This document shows, in pieces, positions 30,942 through 38,529 of a stretch of 64,000 nucleotides of DNA (the first letter of the stretch is position 1; every line of letters starts with the position of its first letter). The stretch spans positions 1 through 64,000 of the forward strand of contig JBPCMN010000021.1 of assembly GCA_051002235.1 (NCBI GenBank), written 5' to 3'. A program made the translations under genes and the position numbers. The notes under the pieces are model-generated. The model saw only the letters and a list, made by a program, of their open reading frames with translations, did not search any database and was not told where the DNA came from. This DNA comes from JBPCMN01 sp013695115. Its GTDB lineage: Bacteria > Actinomycetota > Acidimicrobiia > IMCC26256 > JACDBD01.

Positions 30942-31349
30942 TCAGCGGATGTCGATCTCCACCCAGGTCATCATGCCGTCACTGCGCATCTCGCGGCCGT
31001 GGCGGCGGGCTAAGGCTTCCAGAATCCGGGTGCTCCACTCCTCCTCAGGAGCCGGGTCAATCGCTGCGATCGCAGCCTTGTCGACCTCGGCGGTCTGTTC
31101 CGCGACTTCGATCCGTGCCGAATCACCTTGGCGGTGCACCGCGAACGCGAGCCGGGGTGAACCGTGCCGCACCGCGGCTGCGACGAGCTCACTCGCCAAC
31201 AACTCGGCCACCGCCACCGCCCTCGCGGGCGCAGAAGCGAGGGCCTCGACGATCAACTCCCGGGCTTCTCCTGGTGCCGCCGGGGATCCGTCCAGGATCA
31301 CGTGTGCGCCTGGCACAGGGTCCGTCACGTACTCACGCGTTCCCGGCAC
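30942..31349 (-). CDS. RsbW-like anti-sigma/ATPase-fold protein with degenerate ATP site
   Basis: 135 aa of HATPase_c_2 type: ARELIVEALASAP..., AELLASELVAAAVRHGSPRLAF and ARIEVAEQTAEVD. In active kinases the N-box reads ELVxNAxxH; here Ala58 replaces the Mg-binding Asn. The G1 box (DxGxG) is EQTAEV and the glycine lid GRGL is absent (EEEWSTRILEALARRHG). ATP binding is thus doubtful; it may hold the anti-sigma fold without kinase activity. It lies 6 bp after a STAS-domain antagonist, the usual RsbV/RsbW arrangement. Start is GTG 31349. Confidence 0.7.
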   Translation of the reverse strand: MPGTREYVTDPVPGAHVILDGSPAAPGEARELIVEALASAPARAVAVAELLASELVAAAVRHGSPRLAFAVHRQGDSARIEVAEQTAEVDKAAIAAIDPAPEEEWSTRILEALARRHGREMRSDGMMTWVEIDIR

Positions 31350-31355
31350 GGGCGG

Positions 31356-31703
31356 TTACGAAACCGATTCAGCGGGACCACGATCCACGGCCAGCAGTGA
31401 CGCTAGGCCGGTGATCTCGAAGAATTCGCGAGCGAACGGACGCAGGTTGCGAAGCTCAAGCTCGCCGTGGCGCTGGCTGTGTGCCTTGACGATCAGTGCC
31501 AGCCCGCTCGAATCGATGAACTCCAGATCACCGCATTCCAGGGTGACCGCGCCGGGGACCGTATCGAGGATGCTGCGCAGGGCCGGCGCTGTGCTCATGT
31601 CCAACTCACCCATGAGCCACACGACGGGTCGCTGCTGATCGACCCGTTCGACCGACGCGGAGAAACGGGCCCGCGTCGATCCTGGCCCCGCATCACCGGT
31701 CAC
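31356..31703 (-). CDS. STAS-domain anti-sigma factor antagonist
   Basis: 115 aa. The STAS fold is clear: VVWLMGELDMSTAPALRSIL, VTLECGDLEFIDSSGLALIVKAH, then GELELRNLRPFAREFFEITGLASLL. The phosphorylatable serine lies in DSSG (Ser65/66). GTG 31703 is chosen because GGGGAGAAG stands just upstream; a TTG at 31727 is the alternative. It would release a sigma factor by binding an anti-sigma such as the adjacent RsbW-like protein. Curiously the target Ser is kept although the adjacent partner has lost kinase motifs. Confidence 0.82.
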   Translation of the reverse strand: MTGDAGPGSTRARFSASVERVDQQRPVVWLMGELDMSTAPALRSILDTVPGAVTLECGDLEFIDSSGLALIVKAHSQRHGELELRNLRPFAREFFEITGLASLLAVDRGPAESVS

Positions 31704-31749
31704 GCCGAACTTCTCCCCGAGGCCCAAGCAGTCGAAACGCTGACACCCG

Positions 31750-32758
31750 TCACCGCGGCAGGCGGGGCGTCTGACCGGCGACGAGTCGCTCGAGGGCGTC
31801 GAGGTCGCCAGGCATGCCGATCGCGATCACGACCTGCCCGGCGTGGATCACGGTCTCGGGTGAGGGATTCGTCGTGAACGCGCCGCCGCGGTCGCGCAGC
31901 GCCAAAACCAGCGCCCCCGTCCGATCGCGGACGTGGGCGTCGCGGATGCTCGAACCCGCGATCGGCGAGCCTTCCGGAACCGGAACCTCCTCGAGTCGGA
32001 ACTCGATGTCACGGTCGTGCATCACCACGTCGAGAAACTCGGTGACATGGGGCTGGAGCACGAACGCGGCCATGCGGGCGCCGCCGATGCTCTGCGGGTT
32101 CACGACCCGGTCGGCGCCGGCGCGCCGCAGCTTGTCCTCGTTCACCTCCACCCGCACGCGGGCCACGATGAACAGTTTCGGGCCGCAGAGCCCGGGCGCT
32201 GATGGTCACGAACAGGTTGCCGGCGTCGGTGCTCAAGGCGGCGACGAGAGCACGCGCCCGACGCACGCCCGCTCGCTCGAGCACGTCGTCCTCGGTGGCG
32301 TCACCGAGCAGAACGGGATGCGGTAGGCCTTGGAGCCGATCCGGGTCGTTGTCGATCACGACCGCCTCGGTGTCCATCGCCACGAGCTCTCGCGCAATGG
32401 CGCGCCCGACCCGACCCCAGCCACAGACGATGACGTGGCCGCTCATCGCTGCGATCCTGCGTTCCATACGACGCCTCCCGAACACTTCTGGCAGCCGGTC
32501 CTCGAGCAGTGTCTCGATGACGACGCCGAACGTGTACAGCGCGGTCCCTACGCCGACGACGATGACCGCGATGGTGAAGACCTTGCCCGTCGCCGAGAGC
32601 GGCTCGACCTCTCGAAAGCCCACCGTTGTGACGGTGGTGACGGTCTGGTAGAGCGCGTCGAGCGGCGTGAAGCCGAGAACGACGAACCCGATCGTGCCGG
32701 CCGCCGTGACCGCGACGAGGGCGCCGATCGCGAACCCCAAGCGTCGCCATTCGGCCAC
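31750..32758 (-). pseudogene. Two-helix K+ channel with RCK (TrkA-N/TrkA-C) domains, frameshifted
   Basis: From GTG 32758: two membrane helices flank a pore with TTVTTVGFRE as selectivity filter, then an RCK Rossmann domain (GHVIVCGWGRVGRAIARELV, DAGNLFVTISARALRPE). There the frame breaks. One base too many in GAAACTG (32176-32178 on the plus strand is TTT) shifts the reading; in the other frame the protein continues LFIVARVRVEVNEDKLRRAGADRVVNPQ and a complete TrkA-C domain to the stop at 31750. Both parts look intact apart from this one base. So it is a recent frameshift mutation, a sequencing error, or recoding; no slippery heptamer is present. Confidence 0.75.
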
Positions 32759-32818
32759 CGCGGGCAGGCTAGCGGCCGCTGCCGTTTGAGCACCCGAGCG
32801 CGACGGTACGTTCGACCC

Positions 32819-33238
32819 GTGCGCCCCGTCTCGGCGACGACCTCCGCGACGCCGCTGCGTCGGATCGCCCGCTCACTGCTGAGGCACTGCCCTCGCTGCG
32901 GCAGTCGCGGCATTTTCCGGACCTATCTCCGGCTGCGCGAGCGGTGCCCCTCGTGCGAGTACGAGTTCGCGGCCGAGGAGGGCTTCTTCCTCGGCGTGTG
33001 GGTCCTCAACTTCGCTGTCAGTGAGGGTCTGCTGTTCCTCACTCTGATCGGCTACATCTTCGCGATGGCCACGACCGGCGGCGATGTCCCGTTGCTGCCC
33101 GTGTTCGCGGTCGGGCTGGTGGTCGCGCTGGGCGGGCCGCTCGTCTTCTACCCGTTCGCGGCGTCGACGTGGGCGGCGGTCGAGCTGATCATGGATCCGT
33201 CGCGGGCCATCAGCCGACCGCCCGGGGCAGCGGGGTGA
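32819..33238 (+). CDS. DUF983 family membrane protein
   Basis: 139 aa. A zinc-ribbon-like pair CPRCGSRGIF...CPSCEYEF precedes the DUF983 signature EEGFFLGVWVLNFAVSEG and two or three membrane helices (about 60-85 and 95-120). Function unknown; members are sometimes linked with cytochrome oxidase biogenesis, for which there is no support here. Start is GTG 32819. Its last 29 bp overlap, tail to tail, the remnant GGDEF gene. Confidence 0.85.
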   Translation: MRPVSATTSATPLRRIARSLLRHCPRCGSRGIFRTYLRLRERCPSCEYEFAAEEGFFLGVWVLNFAVSEGLLFLTLIGYIFAMATTGGDVPLLPVFAVGLVVALGGPLVFYPFAASTWAAVELIMDPSRAISRPPGAAG

Positions 33239-33602
33239 CGTTGGCGATCTCGCTGCGCGCCACCTCGACCCGGTTGCGGCCGGTGGCCTTGGCCTCGTAG
33301 GGGGCGCCGTCGGCGCGGGCGAGGGTTGCCGGACGCTCTCGCCGGTGCGGTGGACCGCACCCTGGCCGAGAAGGTGGTGACCTCGTTCGACCGCCAGGCC
33401 CCGCTGGAGGCGGCGGAGCACATCCTGGGCGCCGCCCACGTCCGCGCGCACCAGCACCATTGCGAACTCCTCACCGCTGTAGCGGGAGACGCAGTCGATG
33501 TTGCGACTGACCGAACGCATCGCGTCGGCGATACGGCGTAGCGCTTCATCCCCACCCTGGTGGCCGTAGCGGTCGTTCCCTTCGGCCTGGCTGGCGGGGT
33601 TC
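33210..33602 (-). pseudogene. Remnant of a GGDEF (diguanylate cyclase) domain
   Basis: Minus strand just upstream of position 33600 reads NDRYGHQGGDEALRRIADAMRSVSRNIDCVSRYSGEEFAMVLV, the centre of a GGDEF domain with the active loop as SGEEF. The DxFK-type N-terminal part is missing, cut at the end of asd. Further on, in other frames, come the family's final motifs ARADGAPYEAKATGRNRVEV, then a stop at 33210. At least two frame changes are needed. No start codon or RBS. It fills the only long space without an intact gene (33239-33602). Confidence 0.75.
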
Positions 33603-34634
33603 TCAGCCCTCGAGCAAGAGCTCGGCCATCTGCACCGAGTTGAGGGCGGCGCCCTTGCGGAGATTGTCGCCAGTGACCCAGAGGTTGAGGCTGCCGGGCT
33701 CGGACGGGTCCTCCCGGATCCGGCCCACCAGCACGGGGTCGATGCCGGCCGATTCGAGCGGCGTGGGATGGCCGTTGCCACCGTCGACGAGCTGGACGCC
33801 GGGCGCGTCCGCCAGCAGCTCGGCGGCCTCCCCGGCTGCCATCGGCCGCGAGAAGCGCAGGTTCGCGGTCATGGCGTGCCCGACGTACACGGGCACGCGC
33901 ACACACGTGACGCTCACTGCGAGCTCGGGTGCGTGGAGGATCTTGCGACTCTCGTCGACCAGCTTCACCTCTTCGGACGTGTAGCCCGCCGCGCGCATCG
34001 AGCCCGCGAGCGGGATGACGTTGCCGGCGATCGGACGGTCCCACACCTCGCCCGGTTCGACGCCACCCTCGATCGCACCGGCGCGGCGCAGCCGATCCGC
34101 CTGGCCCGCGCCCTTCGTCCACTGCTCGTCGAGCTCGCGCATCCCGGCGACGCCGTGACCCGACACCGATTGGTACGTCGACACCACCATGCGCTCGAGC
34201 CCGGCGGCACGGTGCAGCGGCGCCAGCCCCACGACCAACACCATGGTCGTGCAGTTGGGGCAGGACGCGATGCCCTTCGGCATCGAGCGCAGGTCCCCGG
34301 GGTTGATCTCGGCGACGACCAGGGGCACGTCGGGATCCATTCTGAATGCGGCCGAGTTGTCGACAACCTTGGCGCCCGCCGCCGCGGCCGCGGGCGCGCA
34401 CTCGAGCGCGAGCGGATCGTCGACGTCGACGATGACGAAGTCGAGGCCGTCGAAGCAACCGTCGCGCAGCACCTCGCACACGACCTCGTGCCCGGCGAAC
34501 GGGAGCTTGCGTCCCTCCGAGCGGGGCGACGCGAAGACCCGCAGCTCGTCGACGGGGAAGGCGCGCTCCTCGAGGACGCGCAGCATCTCGGTGCCGACCA
34601 GGCCGGTGGCCCCGATCACGCCGACCCTGGGCAC
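33603..34634 (-). CDS. asd: Aspartate-semialdehyde dehydrogenase
   Basis: 343 aa. NADP-binding GVIGATGLVGTEMLRVL, nucleophile Cys128 in SCPNCTTM, GHGVAGMRELDEQ and the late VRVPVYVGHAMTANLRFSR are all standard. Reduces aspartyl phosphate to aspartate semialdehyde for Lys, Met, Thr and diaminopimelate. GTG 34634 lies one base after the stop of lysC, so the pair is one operon, in the usual actinobacterial order. Its stop immediately borders the GGDEF debris. Confidence 0.96.
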   Translation of the reverse strand: MPRVGVIGATGLVGTEMLRVLEERAFPVDELRVFASPRSEGRKLPFAGHEVVCEVLRDGCFDGLDFVIVDVDDPLALECAPAAAAAGAKVVDNSAAFRMDPDVPLVVAEINPGDLRSMPKGIASCPNCTTMVLVVGLAPLHRAAGLERMVVSTYQSVSGHGVAGMRELDEQWTKGAGQADRLRRAGAIEGGVEPGEVWDRPIAGNVIPLAGSMRAAGYTSEEVKLVDESRKILHAPELAVSVTCVRVPVYVGHAMTANLRFSRPMAAGEAAELLADAPGVQLVDGGNGHPTPLESAGIDPVLVGRIREDPSEPGSLNLWVTGDNLRKGAALNSVQMAELLLEG

Positions 34635-34635
34635 G

Positions 34636-35868
34636 TCAGGCCTCCCCGCCGACGTCTTCGAGCTGGAACGCGCGGTGCAACGCCCGCACCGCCTTCTCGA
34701 CGTCGGTCTCGGACACGACGCACGAAATCCGGATGGCCGACGTGCTGATCATCTCGATGTTGATGCCCTCGCTCGCCAACACCTCGAACATCTGCGCCGC
34801 CACCCCGGGATGGGACTTCATCCCCGCACCCACCAGCGACACCCGGCCGATGGCGGGATCGTGGCTCAGGCCGGCGGCGGCGATCTCCGCCTGCACCTTC
34901 TCCATGACCCGCAGCGCGCGGGGAAGGTCTTCCTTCGGCACCGTGAACGACACGTCGGTGTGCTGGGAGACGTTGGACACGTTCTGCACGATCATGTCGA
35001 CGTTGACGAGCTCGTCGGCGAGGGCGCGGAAAATCGTGGCCGCGACCCCGGGGCGGTCGGGCACCTGCTGGATCGTGATCTTCGCCTCCGACGAGTCGTG
35101 GGTGACGCCGGAGATGATCGCCTGTTCCATGCTGGGATCTTCCTCCTCAACCCAGGTTCCAGGCTGCCAGGTAAAGCTCGAACGGACGTGGACGGGCACG
35201 CCATGGTTGCGCGCGAACTCCACCGAGCGCAGGACGAGCACCCTTCCCCCGGTGGCCGACATGTCGAGCATCTCCTCGTACGAGAGGCGCGGCAGGATCC
35301 GGGCTTCGGGGACGATTCGAGGGTCGGCGGTGTAGACGCCGGCCACGTCGGTGTAGATCTCGCATGCCCGGGCGCCGAGCACCGCCGCCAGGGCGACCGC
35401 GGTCGTGTCGGACCCGCCCCGGCCCAGGGTGGTGACGTCGCGGGCGGTGGAGACGCCCTGGAATCCCGCGACCACCGCGACGTCGCCGGCGGCCACCGCG
35501 TCCCGGATGCGATCCGCCCGGACCTCGACGATCTTGGCCTTGCCGTGGCTGGTGTCGGTGACGATCCCGGCCTGCGAGCCCGTGAACGAAACCGCCCGCT
35601 GCGAGCGGTCGATCAGGGCCATGCACAGCAGCGAGATGGAGATGCGCTCCCCGGCGGTGAGGAGCATGTCCATCTCGCGGGGCGCGGGGGCGGGCGAGAC
35701 CTCGTGGGCGAGGCGTTCGAGCTCGTCGGTCGTGCGGCCCATGGCCGAAACGACCACCACCACGTCGTCACCCTCCCTACGGGTGCGGACGATGTGGTCG
35801 GCCACCGCCTTGATGCGATCGGCGTCCACCACCGACGTGCCGCCGAACTTCTGCACCAGCAGGCTCAC
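34636..35868 (-). CDS. lysC: Aspartate kinase (alpha subunit; beta from internal start)
   Basis: 410 aa. Kinase part: LLVQKFGGTSVVDADRI, VSAMGRTTDELERLA, TLGRGGSDTTAVALAAVLGA; regulatory part: two ACT domains (ITIQQVPDRPGVAATIFRAL, VSLVGAGMKSHPGVAAQMFEVLASEGINIEMISTS). GTG 35868 gives the canonical start MSLLVQKFGG. An internal ATG with strong RBS marks the beta subunit, as in corynebacterial ask. Expected to be feedback-inhibited by Lys/Thr through the ACT domains. Operon with asd. Confidence 0.96.
   Translation of the reverse strand: MSLLVQKFGGTSVVDADRIKAVADHIVRTRREGDDVVVVVSAMGRTTDELERLAHEVSPAPAPREMDMLLTAGERISISLLCMALIDRSQRAVSFTGSQAGIVTDTSHGKAKIVEVRADRIRDAVAAGDVAVVAGFQGVSTARDVTTLGRGGSDTTAVALAAVLGARACEIYTDVAGVYTADPRIVPEARILPRLSYEEMLDMSATGGRVLVLRSVEFARNHGVPVHVRSSFTWQPGTWVEEEDPSMEQAIISGVTHDSSEAKITIQQVPDRPGVAATIFRALADELVNVDMIVQNVSNVSQHTDVSFTVPKEDLPRALRVMEKVQAEIAAAGLSHDPAIGRVSLVGAGMKSHPGVAAQMFEVLASEGINIEMISTSAIRISCVVSETDVEKAVRALHRAFQLEDVGGEA
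35128..35147 (-). promoter_or_regulatory. Internal RBS and start codon for the aspartokinase beta subunit
   Basis: Within lysC, AGGAGGA (35141-35147 on the minus strand) precedes ATG 35130, which opens MEQAIISGVTHDSSEAK in the lysC frame and runs to 34636 (164 aa). The N-terminus aligns with the known beta-subunit start MEQAVLTGV of corynebacterial aspartokinase. Confidence 0.75.
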
Positions 35869-35936
35869 GCTTGCGCACGGTACCAGTGGGGTCGCGCAAC
35901 CCCGACCCATTTGCGTGCCCTCTAGACTCACCCGCC

Positions 35937-36749
35937 GTGTCCAAAGCCGCCAAGCGCGAACGCCAGCGCCTCAACCGCGAGGTGCGGCGTGAGGCGGAGA
36001 TGGCCGCGGCCAGGCGCCGCCGGACTCTCAAGACCGCGCGCAACGTGGGACTCCTCCTCCTGCCCCTCGTCGGCCTCTTCCTCTTCCTCCAGATCACCCG
36101 GGACGACGAAGCCGCCGCGATCACGTGCGACGACGTCGAGGCGCCCGCTCCGAAGACGCCGCCGTTCACGGCCGCGCCCGCGACCGAGATCGTACCGACC
36201 ACGCTGTACACCGCGGTGTTGGACACGTCGTGCGGGAAGATCACGATCCTCCTCGACACCGCCCAGGCCCCGACGGTCGTGAACAACTTCGTGTTCCTGG
36301 CGCGGCAGGGTTTCTACGACGACACGTCGTTCCACCGGGCCGCCAAGAACTTCGTGATCCAGGGCGGCGCCCCCGCCACCGACGGCAGCGGCGGCCCCGG
36401 CTACGAGCTCCAAGGGGAGGTGCCGGCGCCGGGCATCGGTTACTCGGTGGGCTCGGTGGCGATGGCGAAGTCCGGTGATGCTGCCGCCGGGACCACCGGC
36501 TCGCAGTTCTTCGTCATCACGAGTCAGGGCGAGGAGCTCACCACCCTCAACACCGAGCCCTACCAGTACGCGGTACTGGGCCAGGTGTCGAAGGGATTGA
36601 AGGTGGCGCAGAAGATCGAGTCGTTCGCGCCCGAGGGCGGCGACGGCCCCCCGACGAAGGTCGTCCTCTTGAGGAAGGTCACGATCAAGGAGACGACGGC
36701 GGACCCGGCGACGACCACCGCGCCGGCGTCCGTCCCTCCCGCTTCGTAG
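35937..36749 (+). CDS. Membrane-anchored cyclophilin-type peptidyl-prolyl isomerase
   Basis: 270 aa. A basic cytosolic segment (about 35 aa, KAAKRERQRLNREVRREAE...) and one helix (VGLLLLPLVGLFLFLQI) anchor an extracytoplasmic cyclophilin domain: PTVVNNFVFLARQGFYDDTSFHR, FVIQGGAPATDGSGGPGYELQGE, SVAMAKSG and GSQFFVITSQG. The order is that of active cyclophilins, with Arg in the FHR motif kept. It assists folding of exported proteins. Start GTG 35937; divergent from lysC. The C-terminus is a Thr/Pro/Ala tail. Confidence 0.9.
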   Translation: MSKAAKRERQRLNREVRREAEMAAARRRRTLKTARNVGLLLLPLVGLFLFLQITRDDEAAAITCDDVEAPAPKTPPFTAAPATEIVPTTLYTAVLDTSCGKITILLDTAQAPTVVNNFVFLARQGFYDDTSFHRAAKNFVIQGGAPATDGSGGPGYELQGEVPAPGIGYSVGSVAMAKSGDAAAGTTGSQFFVITSQGEELTTLNTEPYQYAVLGQVSKGLKVAQKIESFAPEGGDGPPTKVVLLRKVTIKETTADPATTTAPASVPPAS

Positions 36750-36750
36750 C

Positions 36751-37455
36751 TCAGACGCGCAGGCGGTCCACCGGTTGGCCCGGCGAGAACGTTGCGGCGG
36801 CCTGGCCGTCCTCGTAGACCGATACCTGCCCGGCGCCCTCCGTCCGCCACCCGCCCGCCGGGTCGCGCACCAGGGCGGTGGCCTCGTCGATACCGACCAG
36901 CGACGCGCCATTCGGGAGTAGGTCGATCGACCGCTCGCGCAGGTGGTCGGCGGCGGTGCCGTGGTACGGGAACACCGCCAGACCGGCGACCACACCGAGC
37001 CCGACCGTGTACGCGCCACCGCGGGGGTCGACCATCGGGTCGCACACGACGGTCGCGCCCGCGCCGGACGCCGCCAGTACCCCACCGTCCTGGTAGGCCG
37101 CGACCATCGCCTCGAAGAGGGGCGAGTCCTTCAGCACCGACCGCAGGTGGAGCGGCGAGCCGTCCGAGAGGTACACGAAGCGCGCCTTGGCGAGCTTGGC
37201 GACGACCTCGGCGTCCTCGGCCTCGGCCCGGTGCAGGACGCTCAGCGGCTTGACCCTGGCGTCGATGCCCTCAAAATAGGCCCGGGCCCGCTCGACCGCG
37301 CGGTCGGGGTGCTCGAACGCCGCCGCCGTGGGGAGCACGAATACCTCGTCCGTCTTGGCCGCCTCCAGCAGCGCGGCGTCGAAGCCACGGCACGCCTCGG
37401 TCCACTCGCCCCCGCCGACCAGCGCCAGCGTCCCCGTCGCCTGCTTCGCACTCAT
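36751..37455 (-). CDS. Peptidase S51/cyanophycinase-like protein lacking the catalytic Ser
   Basis: 234 aa with a class I glutamine-amidotransferase-like fold: GTLALVGGGEWTEACRGFD, VFVLPTAAAFEHPDR, FVYLSDGSPLHLRSVL and GGVLAASGAGATVVCDPMVDPRGGAYTVGLG. In S51 peptidases the nucleophile is the Ser of SAG within GxSAGA; here that place is Gly131 (Ser130-Gly131-Ala132-Gly133). Either Ser130 has taken over or the protein is not a peptidase. It is convergent with the cyclophilin gene (1 bp apart). ATG 37455. Confidence 0.75.
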   Translation of the reverse strand: MSAKQATGTLALVGGGEWTEACRGFDAALLEAAKTDEVFVLPTAAAFEHPDRAVERARAYFEGIDARVKPLSVLHRAEAEDAEVVAKLAKARFVYLSDGSPLHLRSVLKDSPLFEAMVAAYQDGGVLAASGAGATVVCDPMVDPRGGAYTVGLGVVAGLAVFPYHGTAADHLRERSIDLLPNGASLVGIDEATALVRDPAGGWRTEGAGQVSVYEDGQAAATFSPGQPVDRLRV

Positions 37456-37504
37456 TGGCGCGGGAGCCTACGGGACGAAGGCCTGCCATCCACCGGCTCG
37501 TCGC

Positions 37505-37605
37505 CAGGATTGCGCGGGAGCGGCGAGCGACCCGAAGGGCGGCGGCCGGCCAGTCCTTCTGGGGATGGCCCGGGCGCCGAGCGCGCGCGACCAAAGAAGT
37601 TGGAG
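37505..37605 (+). repeat. Intergenic palindromic repeat, copy C
   Basis: GGGAGCGGCGAGCGACCCGA and AGGGCGGC lead into a long imperfect hairpin (GGCGGCCGGCCAGTCC-TTCT-GGGGATGGCCCGGGCGCC in two arms), then GAGCGCGCGCGACC and AAAGAAG. The final block equals the ends of copies B and D. It lies 55 bp upstream of the 3-hydroxybutyryl-CoA dehydrogenase start. Confidence 0.6.
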
Positions 37606-37613
37606 CCGTTTGC

Positions 37614-37628
37614 CTACCCGGCGGTAAC
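37614..37628. promoter_or_regulatory. CTACC-N4-GGTAAC motif upstream of the hbd-type gene
   Basis: CTACC-CGGC-GGTAAC, ending 31 bp before GTG 37660. The same pattern, CTACC-CTCT-GGTAAC, occurs at 53428-53442, 35 bp before the thiolase start. TACC/GGTA forms a 4-bp dyad and the flanks share the same asymmetry. Candidate site for a regulator common to the acetoacetyl/ethylmalonyl-CoA genes, or a shared promoter element. Confidence 0.5.
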
Positions 37629-37659
37629 GTCAGCGCCTCGCCTGACAGGGGGAACGTCC

Positions 37660-38517
37660 GTGGAGATCAAGCGCGTCGGAATCGTCGGCTCCGGGATCAT
37701 GGGCTCGGGAGTCGCCGAGGTCGCGTCCAAGGCCGGCTTCGAGGTGACCCTCAGGAGCCGGTCCGACGAGGGCGCGCAGTCGATGGTGGCCGGGCTCGGG
37801 AAGTCGCTGGCCAAGCAGGTGGAGAAGGGCAAGCTCGACGACGCCGAACGGGCCGCGGTGCAGGGCCGGGTCCGGACCGTCACCGATCTGGGCGAGCTGG
37901 CCGACTGCGACCTCGTCCTCGAGTCGATCGTCGAGGACCTCCCCACGAAGAAGGAGCTCTTCGGCGAGCTCGACCGCATCTGCGGCGACGGGGCCATCCT
38001 CGCCACCAACACGTCGACGCTGTCGGTCAAGGACATCGCGGGGGCGACCGGCCGGCCGGAGAAGGTCTGCGGCGTCCACTTCTTCAACCCCGCCACCGTG
38101 CTCCCGCTGGTGGAGCTGGTACGCGCCGAAAAGACCTCGGACGACACGATCGCGGCCGCCCGCGCCTTCGCCGAGTCGTGCGGCAAGACCGTCGTCGACG
38201 TGCGCGACCAGGCCGGGTTCGTCGTGAACGCGCTGCTGTTCCCGTACCTGAACAACGCGGTGAAGCTGCTCGCCGGCGGTGTCGCCAGCCGCGACGACAT
38301 CGACGCGGCGATGAAGGGCGGCTGCAACTTCCCGATGGGGCCGCTCGAGCTCCTCGACCTCGTCGGCCTCGACACCAGCCTGGCGATCATCGAGGCGCTG
38401 CACGCCGAGTTCGAGGACCCGAACTACGAGCCCGCGCCAATGCTGCGAGACCTGGTGAAGGACGAGAAGCTCGGCCGGAAATCGGGCGCCGGGTTCTACG
38501 ACTACGTCAAGAAGTAG
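37660..38517 (+). CDS. 3-hydroxybutyryl-CoA dehydrogenase
   Basis: 285 aa. NAD-binding RVGIVGSGIMGSGVAEVASKAG, catalytic region CGVHFFNPATVLPLVELVR (His of the HFFNP motif, with Glu in LVELV), and C-terminal DQAGFVVNALLFPYLNNAVKLLAGGVASRDDID, NFPMGPLELLDLVGLDT, GRKSGAGFYDY. Reduces acetoacetyl-CoA to 3-hydroxybutyryl-CoA or the reverse. GTG 37660 is preceded by AGGGGGAA. It is 12 bp from the mutase gene and thus in one operon, placing it in C4 acyl-CoA metabolism with Ccr and thiolase. Confidence 0.92.
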   Translation: MEIKRVGIVGSGIMGSGVAEVASKAGFEVTLRSRSDEGAQSMVAGLGKSLAKQVEKGKLDDAERAAVQGRVRTVTDLGELADCDLVLESIVEDLPTKKELFGELDRICGDGAILATNTSTLSVKDIAGATGRPEKVCGVHFFNPATVLPLVELVRAEKTSDDTIAAARAFAESCGKTVVDVRDQAGFVVNALLFPYLNNAVKLLAGGVASRDDIDAAMKGGCNFPMGPLELLDLVGLDTSLAIIEALHAEFEDPNYEPAPMLRDLVKDEKLGRKSGAGFYDYVKK

Positions 38518-38529
38518 GACAATGGGCAC

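Noticed and set aside
37605..37660. Possible small gene between the repeat and the 3-hydroxybutyryl-CoA dehydrogenase
   Set aside because: No start codon with RBS and no frame longer than a few codons; the stretch holds the CTACC-N4-GGTAAC motif instead.
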